Of a stretch of DNA of 64,000 nt, positions 16,399 through 23,292 are shown piece after piece. The translations under genes and the position numbers were made by a program. Origin of the DNA: CALCEB01 sp035531475 (lineage in GTDB: Bacteria > Acidobacteriota > Terriglobia > UBA7540). The notes beneath the pieces were generated by a model. The model did no database searches. It was given only the letters and a program-made list of their open reading frames with translations, and was not told the DNA's origin. Within the stretch, counting starts at the first letter, position 1, and each line of letters begins with the position of its first letter. The stretch covers positions 1 to 64,000 of the forward strand of contig DATKST010000170.1 in assembly GCA_035531475.1 (NCBI GenBank), read 5' to 3'.

Positions 16399-16859
16399 TG
16401 CCAAGCGGCGACGCATGTCTGCTCGACAGCAATATCCTGCTGCGGATCGGCAAGAGCGATGACCCTCAGCATGGCGCGATCAGCCATGCGCTTCACGTGT
16501 TGGTCGGGCAGGGAGTGCGGCTCTGCTATACCTCGCAGACGTTGGGCGAGTTCTGGAACGCCTCCACCCGCCCGCTCGACAAAAACGGCTTCGGTTTGAG
16601 CGTCGCCGAGACGGATCGCCTGGCCCACGTGATCGAGCGGGATTTCGAGCTTCTGCAGGACAGCCGGAAAGTTCACGACCGCTGGCGGTCCCTGCTGGTC
16701 GCGCATGACATTCAGGGCGTGCAGGTTCATGACGCGCGGCTGGCGGCGAGTATGTATGTCCATGGCGTCGGGCTGTTGCTCACCATCAACGTCCGGGACT
16801 TCCGGCGCTTCGCCGATCTCCGCGTTCTCCATCCGGCCGAGTTGTCTGGGGCACTGTGA
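16398..16859 (+). CDS. vapC: PIN-domain toxin (VapC-like)
   Basis: 153 residues, intact. The acidic active-site pattern of PIN RNases is present: Asp in LLDSNILL (residue 10), Glu in TLGEFWNA, Asp in QVHDARLAAS and Asp in NVRDFRRF. It should cleave RNA, commonly tRNA, when released by its antitoxin. It overlaps the antitoxin gene by one base. This is the only one of the three PIN toxins in the island with an uninterrupted frame. Confidence 0.88.
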   Translation: MPSGDACLLDSNILLRIGKSDDPQHGAISHALHVLVGQGVRLCYTSQTLGEFWNASTRPLDKNGFGLSVAETDRLAHVIERDFELLQDSRKVHDRWRSLLVAHDIQGVQVHDARLAASMYVHGVGLLLTINVRDFRRFADLRVLHPAELSGAL

Positions 16860-16924
16860 GCAAGAGACAATACCGCGGATGGCGCTTACGTCATGGCATG
16901 TCCGTGAGGGGTGGCGTATGGTAG

Positions 16925-16944
16925 ACTGTCGCCAGCAAGACAGT
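16925..16944. promoter_or_regulatory. Second copy of the operator palindrome
   Basis: Identical to 16106-16125 and embedded in the same 28-bp block (16918-16945). It lies about 50 bp before the second antitoxin gene. The duplicated leader suggests that both modules share a regulator or arose by duplication. Confidence 0.6.
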
Positions 16945-16994
16945 AGAGAGAATGCGAGCGAGAATTTTTACCGGGGTGACCAGGGAGGCCGGGA

Positions 16995-17252
16995 ATGACC
17001 ATTCAGATCAATAAACCCGAGGTGAAGGCGCTCATCAATCAGCGTCTCCAGAGCGGTGCATTTAAGGACGCTGAAGATGTCATCCTTCAGGCGCTCCGGT
17101 CTTTCCCACCGCAGGCGCCCACGGCGCAGCAGTCCGATGCTGCCCAACCCCACAGAAGCCTGCAGGAGGTATTCGAAGCCGTAAGGGGTCTGGCGGATGA
17201 CATTGATTTCAGCCGCAATCCGTCCACGGGACGCCCGGTGGATTTGTCGTGA
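16995..17252 (+). CDS. Antitoxin of the second PIN module
   Basis: 85 residues from ATG 16995 behind GGGAGG. The start MTIQINKPEVKALINQRLQSG with FKDAEDVILQALRS is a ribbon-helix-helix (ParD/VapB-like) antitoxin pattern. The stop overlaps the toxin GTG (GTGA at 17249-17252). Only weak similarity to the first antitoxin is visible, despite the shared leader. Its toxin is frameshifted, so this may be an orphan antitoxin that could still repress or cross-neutralise. Confidence 0.78.
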   Translation: MTIQINKPEVKALINQRLQSGAFKDAEDVILQALRSFPPQAPTAQQSDAAQPHRSLQEVFEAVRGLADDIDFSRNPSTGRPVDLS

Positions 17253-17673
17253 GCGGTTTTCTGCTCGATACCAACATCCCTTCAGAACTGATCCGCACTC
17301 GCCCCGACCCACGCGTAGGAAATTGGGTTTACGCAAGAGACGAGCAATCGCTCTACCTAAGCGTGGTATCGATCGGCGAACTGCGGCGAGGATTCGTCAT
17401 TCTCCCGGCAGGGAGCGTACCGAGCTGGAGCGGTGGCTTGAGAATGACCTTCTGCCCCGCTTTCACGGACGCATTTTGCCGGTCACGCACTCCATCGCCG
17501 ATCGCTGGGGCGTGTTGGATGGTCAATGCCAGTTGAACGGAACGCCTCTCAACACGGTGGATGGCATGATCGCCGCAACGGCCCTTGAGCACGATTTTAC
17601 CATCGTGACGCGGAACGTGAAGGACTTTGCCGGTCTCGGCGTCGTTCTTCTCAACCCCTGGGACGCGGTATGA
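17249..17673 (+). pseudogene. PIN-domain toxin (VapC-like), frameshifted
   Basis: The first half (MSGFLLDTNIPSELIRTRPD … YLSVVSIGELRRG) starts at GTG 17249. The second half (RERTELERWLENDLLPRFHG … VDGMIAATALEHDFTIVTRN) lies in another frame and ends at 17673. Together they make a complete PIN protein with the Asp, Glu, Asp and Asp positions preserved. The break is near 17400-17415 and looks like one surplus or two missing bases. Sequencing error is possible, but the gene reads as inactivated. Confidence 0.82.
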
Positions 17674-17677
17674 ATCT

Positions 17678-17985
17678 TCACGCCGCGGCGCTTGTGCCTG
17701 CCACGAGTTCCACGGAACTACACCTCCCGGCGCCGGGCATCAAGACATAGATTTTGAAGTTGAGTTCGCTGCGCAGTTCATCCAGCGTTCGTATCCACTG
17801 GCGCTTGAACCTCTCTCGGTCGAAGACACGGGCACGTCGATAAGTGTTGCGCGTGATGTAATGCAGATGATGGAGACCGTAATAATGTTTCTGCCGGGGC
17901 TCCCGATCATTATACGGTCCGCAAAAGGCCGCATACATCCCGACAAAGAGCGTCGGGACGTATGCGGCACCCGCGTATTACATAC
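17678..17985 (-). pseudogene. REP-associated tyrosine transposase (RAYT), 5' remnant with REP palindrome
   Basis: On the minus strand from 17938 the frame reads HYYGLHHLHYITRNTYRRAR, then VFDRERFKRQWIRTLDELRS up to YVLMP (about 17735). This is the conserved N-terminal part of IS200-like RAYT proteins. The expected HFH metal-binding motif and the catalytic tyrosine domain are missing. Just upstream is a REP-like palindrome (17931-17965). This is the best preserved of four such remnants in the island. Confidence 0.82.
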
Positions 17986-18080
17986 CGGGGCAATAAGGTG
18001 TATGTTAACGATCGGCCGAGAGATAAAAGCGGAAATCCCTGCGAAAAGGGAAATCCCGTAGAAAATATTGAGGCAATCCA

Positions 18081-19802
18081 ATGACACCTAGCGCTGCCGT
18101 GCCGTCCTCTTCGGACTGGCAGGACGTTCGGCCTCAGGTTAATTCTGAGGCTGAATTCTTAGAAATTGCTAGCGACTTCGGAAACCCCCTAGAGATTGTT
18201 AGGGAGGCTATCAGTAATTCAATCGATGCGATGGCGACCGAACTGCACATTGCGTTTACGGTTGAGGAGATCGACGGCGCGGCCACACTCGTCATCGAAC
18301 TCGCGGATAACGGATTGGGGATGACCATGGAGGTCCTGGGGGAAAACTTTTGGGGGCTGGGATATTCAAACTCTCGAGAAGACAAAGCCAAAATCGGAGA
18401 GAAGGGGCATGGAACGAAGATTTACCTGCGCTCTGAGGGGGTCCAAGTCCGTACGCAGGGGACTGGCGGTTCATTCGAAGGCGTTTGCGAAAGGCCAATG
18501 CGTGCATTAACCAAGAGAGAGATGCACAAGCCTCGCGTTCGGAAGATCGAGAATTTCATGGATCACACTGGGACAGTAATCCGCGTCATCGGATACAACC
18601 AGAACGAGAGGTCCACGTTCATCCAGAATGTAGTCAAAGACTATATTTATTGGTTCACAAAATTCGGTTCGGTGGAAAACGCATTCGGCATCATTACGCT
18701 GAAGCATTTAAAATTATGGCTCAAGTGTTTGGATAAAGAAGACTATGAAATTCTGACGTTCGGGCATTACTTTCCTGAGGAAAGTGACGATATAGAAAAG
18801 TTGTTCAATGAGCACGAGGAAAACGCGGCCGACCTCTACGTCAAACGGTACATCGTTCGCGACCGTCTGAGGGAACAACCCGACGTAAAATTTGATGCTG
18901 TCATCTCCGTCGAGGGAGACCAGGTAAAGCGGAAGTACAACCCGCTGATCCGAGACCGTAAACGAAGGGACACCGGCACCTACAAAGTGGGTGATCGCTA
19001 TGGTATCTGGTTATGCAAGGACTATATTCCCGTTCAGAACGTAAATGAATGGATCGTAGGATTTGGCACAGGTTCGAACTCATTTACGCTGCTTCACGGG
19101 TTCATCAATTGCGAACGGCTTAAATTGACCGCGAACAGAGGCTCCATCGCAAACACGGATCCGAAAGTTATACAGGAGCTCAAAAAGGCAGTCCAAGGTA
19201 TATTGGATGGCATAAATGCAGAATTGAACAAAACTGGCATATATGCACTCTTCCAGTTACAAGCAGAAGAGCGAACACTCGCACAGGAAAAAGCGGATTT
19301 TGACACCCGGTCGAAGTCCCTGAAGGGCAGGCGATCAGCAACTCTCGATGGAAGAACTCTATTGGAACCAAGAAACGAATCGGAACTAATTGGGTTATTT
19401 TCGGCAGTTTATGCGCTTCGACCTGGACTGTTCGAGTTTGAACCGCTGGACTACAACACTAACCGCGGTATTGACGTTATCGCTCGAAATAAAACTGGGA
19501 ACAAAATCTCAGAGAGTTCGCTATGGTACGTAGAGTTGAAGTACCTCTTACGTGAGACGCTCAATCATGGATTTCGGTATCTCCGCTGGATAGTGTGTTG
19601 GGATTTTGATAAGAGTGTGAACGCCAACGCAGAGTTTGCGGCCGTGCAGGAAAACGATGTCCGCAGGCTGGACGTAGACAAGACCGCGGATGGCAAGACG
19701 ATCTATTTCCTGAATTCGAAAACATCAGCGGTAAAAATTCAAGTCATTCGATTAAGGGAATTTATAGCTGAAAATCTAGGATTGGATTTCAAAGAGCAGT
19801 AG
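18081..19802 (+). CDS. GHKL ATPase fused to a PD-(D/E)XK-like nuclease domain, candidate defence protein
   Basis: 573 residues, ATG 18081 after GAGG. The N-terminus is a Bergerat-fold ATPase: N-box REAISNSIDA (Asn46, Asp49), G1 box DNGLGM (76-81), G2 box GEKGHGTK (106-113) and a GTVIRVIGY strand. A middle part (about 230-380) could be the S5-like transducer of MutL/Hsp90/MORC-type proteins. The C-terminus has GIDVIARN, then WYVELKY, giving Asp465-(19)-Glu485-X-Lys487, the PD-(D/E)XK nuclease pattern. GHKL-nuclease fusions are known in restriction-like and MORC-related conflict proteins; target and partners here are unknown. The gene is visibly more A/T-rich than its neighbours and lies between toxin modules and transposase remnants, consistent with horizontal transfer. 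No methyltransferase is adjacent. Confidence 0.8.
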   Translation: MTPSAAVPSSSDWQDVRPQVNSEAEFLEIASDFGNPLEIVREAISNSIDAMATELHIAFTVEEIDGAATLVIELADNGLGMTMEVLGENFWGLGYSNSREDKAKIGEKGHGTKIYLRSEGVQVRTQGTGGSFEGVCERPMRALTKREMHKPRVRKIENFMDHTGTVIRVIGYNQNERSTFIQNVVKDYIYWFTKFGSVENAFGIITLKHLKLWLKCLDKEDYEILTFGHYFPEESDDIEKLFNEHEENAADLYVKRYIVRDRLREQPDVKFDAVISVEGDQVKRKYNPLIRDRKRRDTGTYKVGDRYGIWLCKDYIPVQNVNEWIVGFGTGSNSFTLLHGFINCERLKLTANRGSIANTDPKVIQELKKAVQGILDGINAELNKTGIYALFQLQAEERTLAQEKADFDTRSKSLKGRRSATLDGRTLLEPRNESELIGLFSAVYALRPGLFEFEPLDYNTNRGIDVIARNKTGNKISESSLWYVELKYLLRETLNHGFRYLRWIVCWDFDKSVNANAEFAAVQENDVRRLDVDKTADGKTIYFLNSKTSAVKIQVIRLREFIAENLGLDFKEQ

Positions 19803-19935
19803 TTGGATTATTCCGAAGGGCTGTAAAGCATTCTACGGGCTGTAACCGGGCAGGCGGAAACAGATCTTCGAAGGGCCTCTGCCAATCCCAAGGTCAGAAC
19901 TGCAGTTCAGGCGGCAGGCTTAAGGTGGACTTACC

Positions 19936-20070
19936 GTGGTTAATGACACACGAGGAATCGTGAAAGACGAAAGCCAAACAAAGGAAACGCCGCAGCCTGC
20001 CGACCTAAGTGACTTCGGAGCCCTATTCAAGCTCGTGCACCAGACGGAGAAAATAGAAGGTATTCGCAGG
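19936..20070 (+). pseudogene. Start of an unknown gene cut off by a REP/RAYT insertion
   Basis: A frame beginning at GTG 19936, after AAGGTGG, reads about 45 charged residues (… GALFKLVHQTEKIEGIRR) with coding-like composition. It then runs into the REP-like palindrome at 20075-20109. It may be the lost second gene of the GHKL locus. Nothing in it is recognisable. Confidence 0.35.
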
Positions 20071-20290
20071 TGGCGCATACGTCCCGACGCCCTTTATCGG
20101 GATGTATGCGGCCTCTAAAGGCAGTAAGATGATCGAGTGCCCCGGCAGAAACATTATTACGGTTTCAATCATCTGCATGGCATCACCCGTAGCATCCTGC
20201 AATGCGGGACGCGCCCACCCTTCGACGCTGTGGCTTGCATCATCCGGCGCTGACGCCGCCCCGATTTTGAACCGAACATTTGACACAGGT
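20068..20290 (+). pseudogene. RAYT 5' remnant with REP palindrome
   Basis: The palindrome at 20075-20109 (GCATACGTCCCGACG … CGGGATGTATGC) is followed by the degraded transposase start (CCCCGGCAGAAACATTATTA …CATCTGCATGGCATCACCC). The copy at 20940-21170 is similar over its whole length, including the tail CGGGACGCGCCCRCC…TTTTGAACC, so both derive from one longer ancestor. Confidence 0.65.
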
Positions 20291-20299
20291 CAACCCGGC

Positions 20300-20702
20300 T
20301 CAAGCAAAAGGGTTGACGACTTGCAGCCCGCCCACCGTGGGGAGGCCAGGAAGATCCTCGGAATAAAGAGTCTCGACCCCGGACTCAACGCACGCCGCAA
20401 GAATGAGCGCATCCCAAAAGGACACGCCGTGGATGACATGCAAGCTCTGTGCGCGCTGAAGCGCGGCTGAACTGGGAAGAACGAGAGGCAGCTCACCGAT
20501 GAATTCGGTGAGACGGCCCCAAGCGTGCGCTGCCGTGAAACCTTGTGAGCTCAGCTTGCGAGATGCCGCAATGAACTCGCAGGCGTAGAACGCCCTCGCG
20601 GGAGTTCGTTACGAGGTCAATCGCGGTTTGTTGTCGCTTGGGATCTGACCGATCGCACGCGTAGATGAGGACGTTGGTATCAAGTGCGATCATGCAACTC
20701 AT
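20300..20702 (-). pseudogene. PIN-domain toxin (VapC-like), frameshifted
   Basis: Read on the minus strand, MIALDTNVLIYACDRSDPKR starts at 20702 or 20693. After a frameshift near 20580-20590 it continues as CEFIAASRKLSSQG … VIHGVSFWDALILAACVESG … VVNPFA, with a TGA at 20300-20302. The joined product is a full PIN protein with all acidic positions (D of ALDTN, E of CEFI, D of FWDALI, E/D of YSEDL). One base gained or lost would explain the break. It overlaps its antitoxin gene by about 20 bp. Confidence 0.8.
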
Positions 20703-20904
20703 CTCGCGTGGGAAGTTGCCCGTTCGAGAAGAACTGCATGCCGGCGATTCCCGCCTTCAAACGAGCCACCGCTGCGGCTCGATCCTCGTCAGGCTCCTCG
20801 ATGGGTTCGACGATCACACGGACGCGCTGCTGCTCGCGCAGCTCCAAGTCGGCTGTGGGCTTGAGAACTCCGTGCGTGTAGATGGCCTCAGTGATCCGCG
20901 TCAT
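20680..20904 (-). CDS. AF2212/DUF104-like antitoxin
   Basis: 74 residues. MTRITEAIYTHGVLKPTADL followed by ELREQQRVRVIVEP is the short beta-rich start of DUF104 (AF2212-like) antitoxins, which typically precede PIN toxins. The C-terminal half (DRAAAVARLKAGIAGMQFFS) would contact the toxin. The frame is intact although the toxin is broken. It is the only minus-strand module of the cluster. Confidence 0.8.
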   Translation of the reverse strand: MTRITEAIYTHGVLKPTADLELREQQRVRVIVEPIEEPDEDRAAAVARLKAGIAGMQFFSNGQLPTRDELHDRT

Positions 20905-20939
20905 CGCCTCTGTCCTCTTCCCTCAAGGCTACCACTCCC

Positions 20940-21170
20940 TCGTGGGTGGCGCATACGTCCCGACGCTCTTTGTCGGGACGTATGCGGCCTTTAAGCATCG
21001 TACAATGACCGAGCGCCCCGGCAGAAACATTATTACGGTCTCAATCCATCTGCATGACATCACCCGCAGCATCCCGCAACGCGGGACGCGCCCGCCTTTT
21101 CGACGCTGTGGCTTGCATCATCCCGCGCTGACCCCGCCCTATTTTGAACCAGACATTTAACCTGGCGCGG
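20940..21170 (+). pseudogene. RAYT 5' remnant with perfect REP palindrome
   Basis: The palindrome at 20951-20985 has perfect 14-bp arms GCATACGTCCCGAC / GTCGGGACGTATGC around a 7-base loop. The degraded transposase start follows (GCCCCGGCAGAAACATTATT …), with the same tail as the 20068 copy. Confidence 0.7.
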
Positions 21171-21715
21171 CAAAGCCGCAAACTTGCCAAAAGTGGCAAG
21201 TGGCAAGTGGCGAGCGAAAAACAAATCTTCACGCGCCGCGAAGAAGTTCGGTAATAGTAGTACGGGTCATCCCCGCGATTTACGGGCCGGCCGGCGGCCA
21301 TCGCTGGCGTGGGGAGTGCACAGTTCAAGGTGGGAAGATGGTAACAGTGAGAGAGTCAGGCGCGGCGTGGCCCTGGCCGCATGTTATTCCCCTGCCCGCC
21401 GGGCGACGAAGGTCGATCCGCTGATTGCGCGACGGTAGGAGTGACAAGCCTTCATCGGATGGAAGCCGGCGCTCATCCCTGGGGGCATAGCAGCCCGGGC
21501 GGGCCTGCACCTTATCGTTTCCTTCTTCCACCCATGTTCAACTTCAGCGCCAAGCATCTCTTCTTGCTTTCGCGGAAGGAGTACCGGTCGTGTGCGGTAT
21601 TGCTGTTGCTCGACCGCGGCACCCAGCGCGTCTATCGGCTGCATGACTTCACCAAAACCCACCGCCTCGGGTCGACCGGAGGGCCTGTGCATGCTTAAGG
21701 CAAGAGTCTCTGCGA
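21171..21715. other. Unassigned island sequence
   Basis: About 545 bp. AGTGGCAAGTGGCAAGTGGC at 21190-21210 is a small direct repeat. A short frame at 21534-21698 (MFNFSAKHLFLLSRKEYRSC …) leads up to the intron-like hairpin. It is not recognisable as any protein. Part of this stretch may belong to the degraded group II intron. Confidence 0.3.
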
Positions 21716-21790
21716 GAGCCGGATGCGGGAAACCTGCGCGTCCGGTTCGACGAGGGGGGAGGAGTGTTGTCCGCTTCCTCTCCTACTCCA
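21716..21790 (+). ncRNA. Group II intron domain V/VI remnant
   Basis: GAGCCGGATGCGGGAAACC followed by TGCGCGTCCGGTTC (21716-21748) folds as group II intron domain V. GAGCCGGA pairs with TCCGGTTC, including the conserved G-U pair after AGC; a GAAA-type loop and a CG bulge before the lower 3' strand are present. A second GC-rich hairpin follows (GGGGGGAGGAGTG … TTCCTCTCC), in the place of domain VI. No reverse transcriptase or upstream domains were found, so only the 3' end remains. Confidence 0.55.
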
Positions 21791-21858
21791 CCGGCAAGAG
21801 TGGCGACTTTGGTATCGGCGGCAACGTAGAACCTGCAAGTTACGGTGAGGGAAGGACG

Positions 21859-21889
21859 GTTGTGGGTTCGAATCCCACCCTCTCCGCCA
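21859..21889 (+). tRNA. 3' fragment of a tRNA (serine-like), possible attachment-site scar
   Basis: GTGGG-TTCGAAT-CCCAC is a perfect T arm, followed by CCTCTCC-GCCA, the 3' acceptor strand and CCA end typical of tRNA-Ser. The matching 5' half (expected GGAGAGG …) and anticodon arm are not found nearby, so this is not a complete tRNA. Such 3' fragments commonly mark att sites of integrative elements. Confidence 0.5.
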
Positions 21890-22026
21890 ACCTGCGCAAT
21901 CTGGCTGAGCAACGTTCCGCAAATCCCCCCCGGGTCCTATGCCTGAAGTCAATCTGCGCCGCTCCTGCGCGTTCAAAAACGGCTGTACTCCCGCCGGTCC
22001 TCCCAGGATGGACGTTGAAAAGGAGC

Positions 22027-23100
22027 TCACTGCGCACCCACCGGGATCACCCTCGGCAACCGGTCCTCGACATCCGGCATGGGCGGGAACGGCGCGTGAG
22101 GTTCGGTCTGGTACCAATAGGCGACCGAATAAAAATTATCGGAGCGGTTATTGGCAGTGCCATGCTCAATGGTGGCGCGAAGAGATTTGGTAAAAGTGAT
22201 CGGAGAGTCGAGGTGAAAGCGGTAGACGGACCATCGCTGTCCTTCGAGCTCCTGGCCCCGCACGGGCGCGCCGAAGAGCAAGTAGGAAAATGGACCTCCG
22301 CTGAAGTCCCAGGCGCCCAGGAAATAATCTTCGGTCCCGGTGCCATTAATGGAAGGCAGCTTCTCTCCGTCGATGAAGAACATGTCATCCCCTTCGCCCC
22401 ACCAACCATCCTGGTTCTCAATCACGGACATGGTTACGCCCACATAATGTCCGCGTCCTTTGGCTTCCATCCACACGTAATTGTCCTTGCCGTCGCGGTT
22501 GATAGTGTTGCCTGGTATCCCGTGGTTCGGCGTAGCCTGCCGGTATTGAGCGTGGAAGTAGAGCGTGTCCTTGGCCAGCGGTTGCGCCAGGGCGCGATAC
22601 TCCACGCTGTAATAAAAAGCCTGGACGCGATCGTGGCCTTGGTTAGTTATGGTGATCCTCGCGTGGCGCGCAAAGGGCATCGGGAAGAAACAGTTCAGCG
22701 CCTTGTTGGAGGCAACGGCCAGCGGCAGAGATTGATAGGTGAAGTATTCTCCCAGACCCAACCCGAAGAAATCTCCAATGGGTGCGAGGACGCTAGGGTT
22801 TGGCTCGCCATCCCAATACATTTTCAGCAGCAACTTCTTCAGGTGGTAGGGCTCACCGTCTGCGATCGTCACCCAGAGGTGCGTGATGACGCCGGGCCCA
22901 TCGGCATCGATCAAGGTCAGCGTGCCGCCCGGAGCGATGGTCCGGGAGTCGGCATTGCCTCCCGTCCGGTCGTAGCTTGAAACCGTTTTCAAGACGTAAT
23001 CGTGGGGACGGGGTAGGCTGGCCAGCATTTGATCCAACGTCTGGGCACGAGCCTGGCCCGCCATGCACAGGATGAAACTGAGAATCAGAAGACGCCGCAT
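22027..23100 (-). CDS. Exported GH172 (DUF2961) glycoside hydrolase
   Basis: 357 residues from ATG 23100 (GGAGG just upstream; the frame is open to 23124). The signal peptide is MRRLLILSFILCMAGQARA. The body has DADGPGVITHLWVTI, EYFTYQSLPLAV and the catalytic region QDGWWGEGDDMFF … TGTEDYFLGAW. The two glutamates (WWGE and TGTE) are 21 residues apart, the spacing of the reported catalytic pair of the GH172 difructose-anhydride/arabinofuranosidase family. It probably acts on fructofuranosyl or arabinofuranosyl linkages outside the cytoplasm. A link to the araB/araD genes 15 kb away is possible but unproven. It lies just outside the island's tRNA scar. Confidence 0.88.
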   Translation of the reverse strand: MRRLLILSFILCMAGQARAQTLDQMLASLPRPHDYVLKTVSSYDRTGGNADSRTIAPGGTLTLIDADGPGVITHLWVTIADGEPYHLKKLLLKMYWDGEPNPSVLAPIGDFFGLGLGEYFTYQSLPLAVASNKALNCFFPMPFARHARITITNQGHDRVQAFYYSVEYRALAQPLAKDTLYFHAQYRQATPNHGIPGNTINRDGKDNYVWMEAKGRGHYVGVTMSVIENQDGWWGEGDDMFFIDGEKLPSINGTGTEDYFLGAWDFSGGPFSYLLFGAPVRGQELEGQRWSVYRFHLDSPITFTKSLRATIEHGTANNRSDNFYSVAYWYQTEPHAPFPPMPDVEDRLPRVIPVGAQ

Positions 23101-23292
23101 AATGCCTCCGCTCATCGAAATCAATATAGGGAATTGCAGGGCATTCTAACACAACGGAGGGATCCGAGGGTCCACGGTAAAGCTTTTAACCGCCCGGTAG
23201 CAGCCAGTGGGTAGCGGAGCAATTTGCTGGTGCGGCGGTCGGATCTTGCCCAAAGTTGTAATAATCCCATCGCGGCGTTGTAAGATTAACAA

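Noticed and set aside
15964..16416. Minus-strand frames containing FAVAAVSDRRK, also seen at 7615-7908 and 63646-63876
   Set aside because: Chance translation of the B-family palindrome; they recur only because the repeat recurs.
21700..21890. A complete class II tRNA gene ending at 21889
   Set aside because: No 5' acceptor strand (GGAGAGG), D arm or anticodon arm could be fitted upstream.
21592..22980. 462-codon plus-strand frame crossing the tRNA scar
   Set aside because: It runs antisense through GH172, whose signal peptide and catalytic motifs show the real strand.
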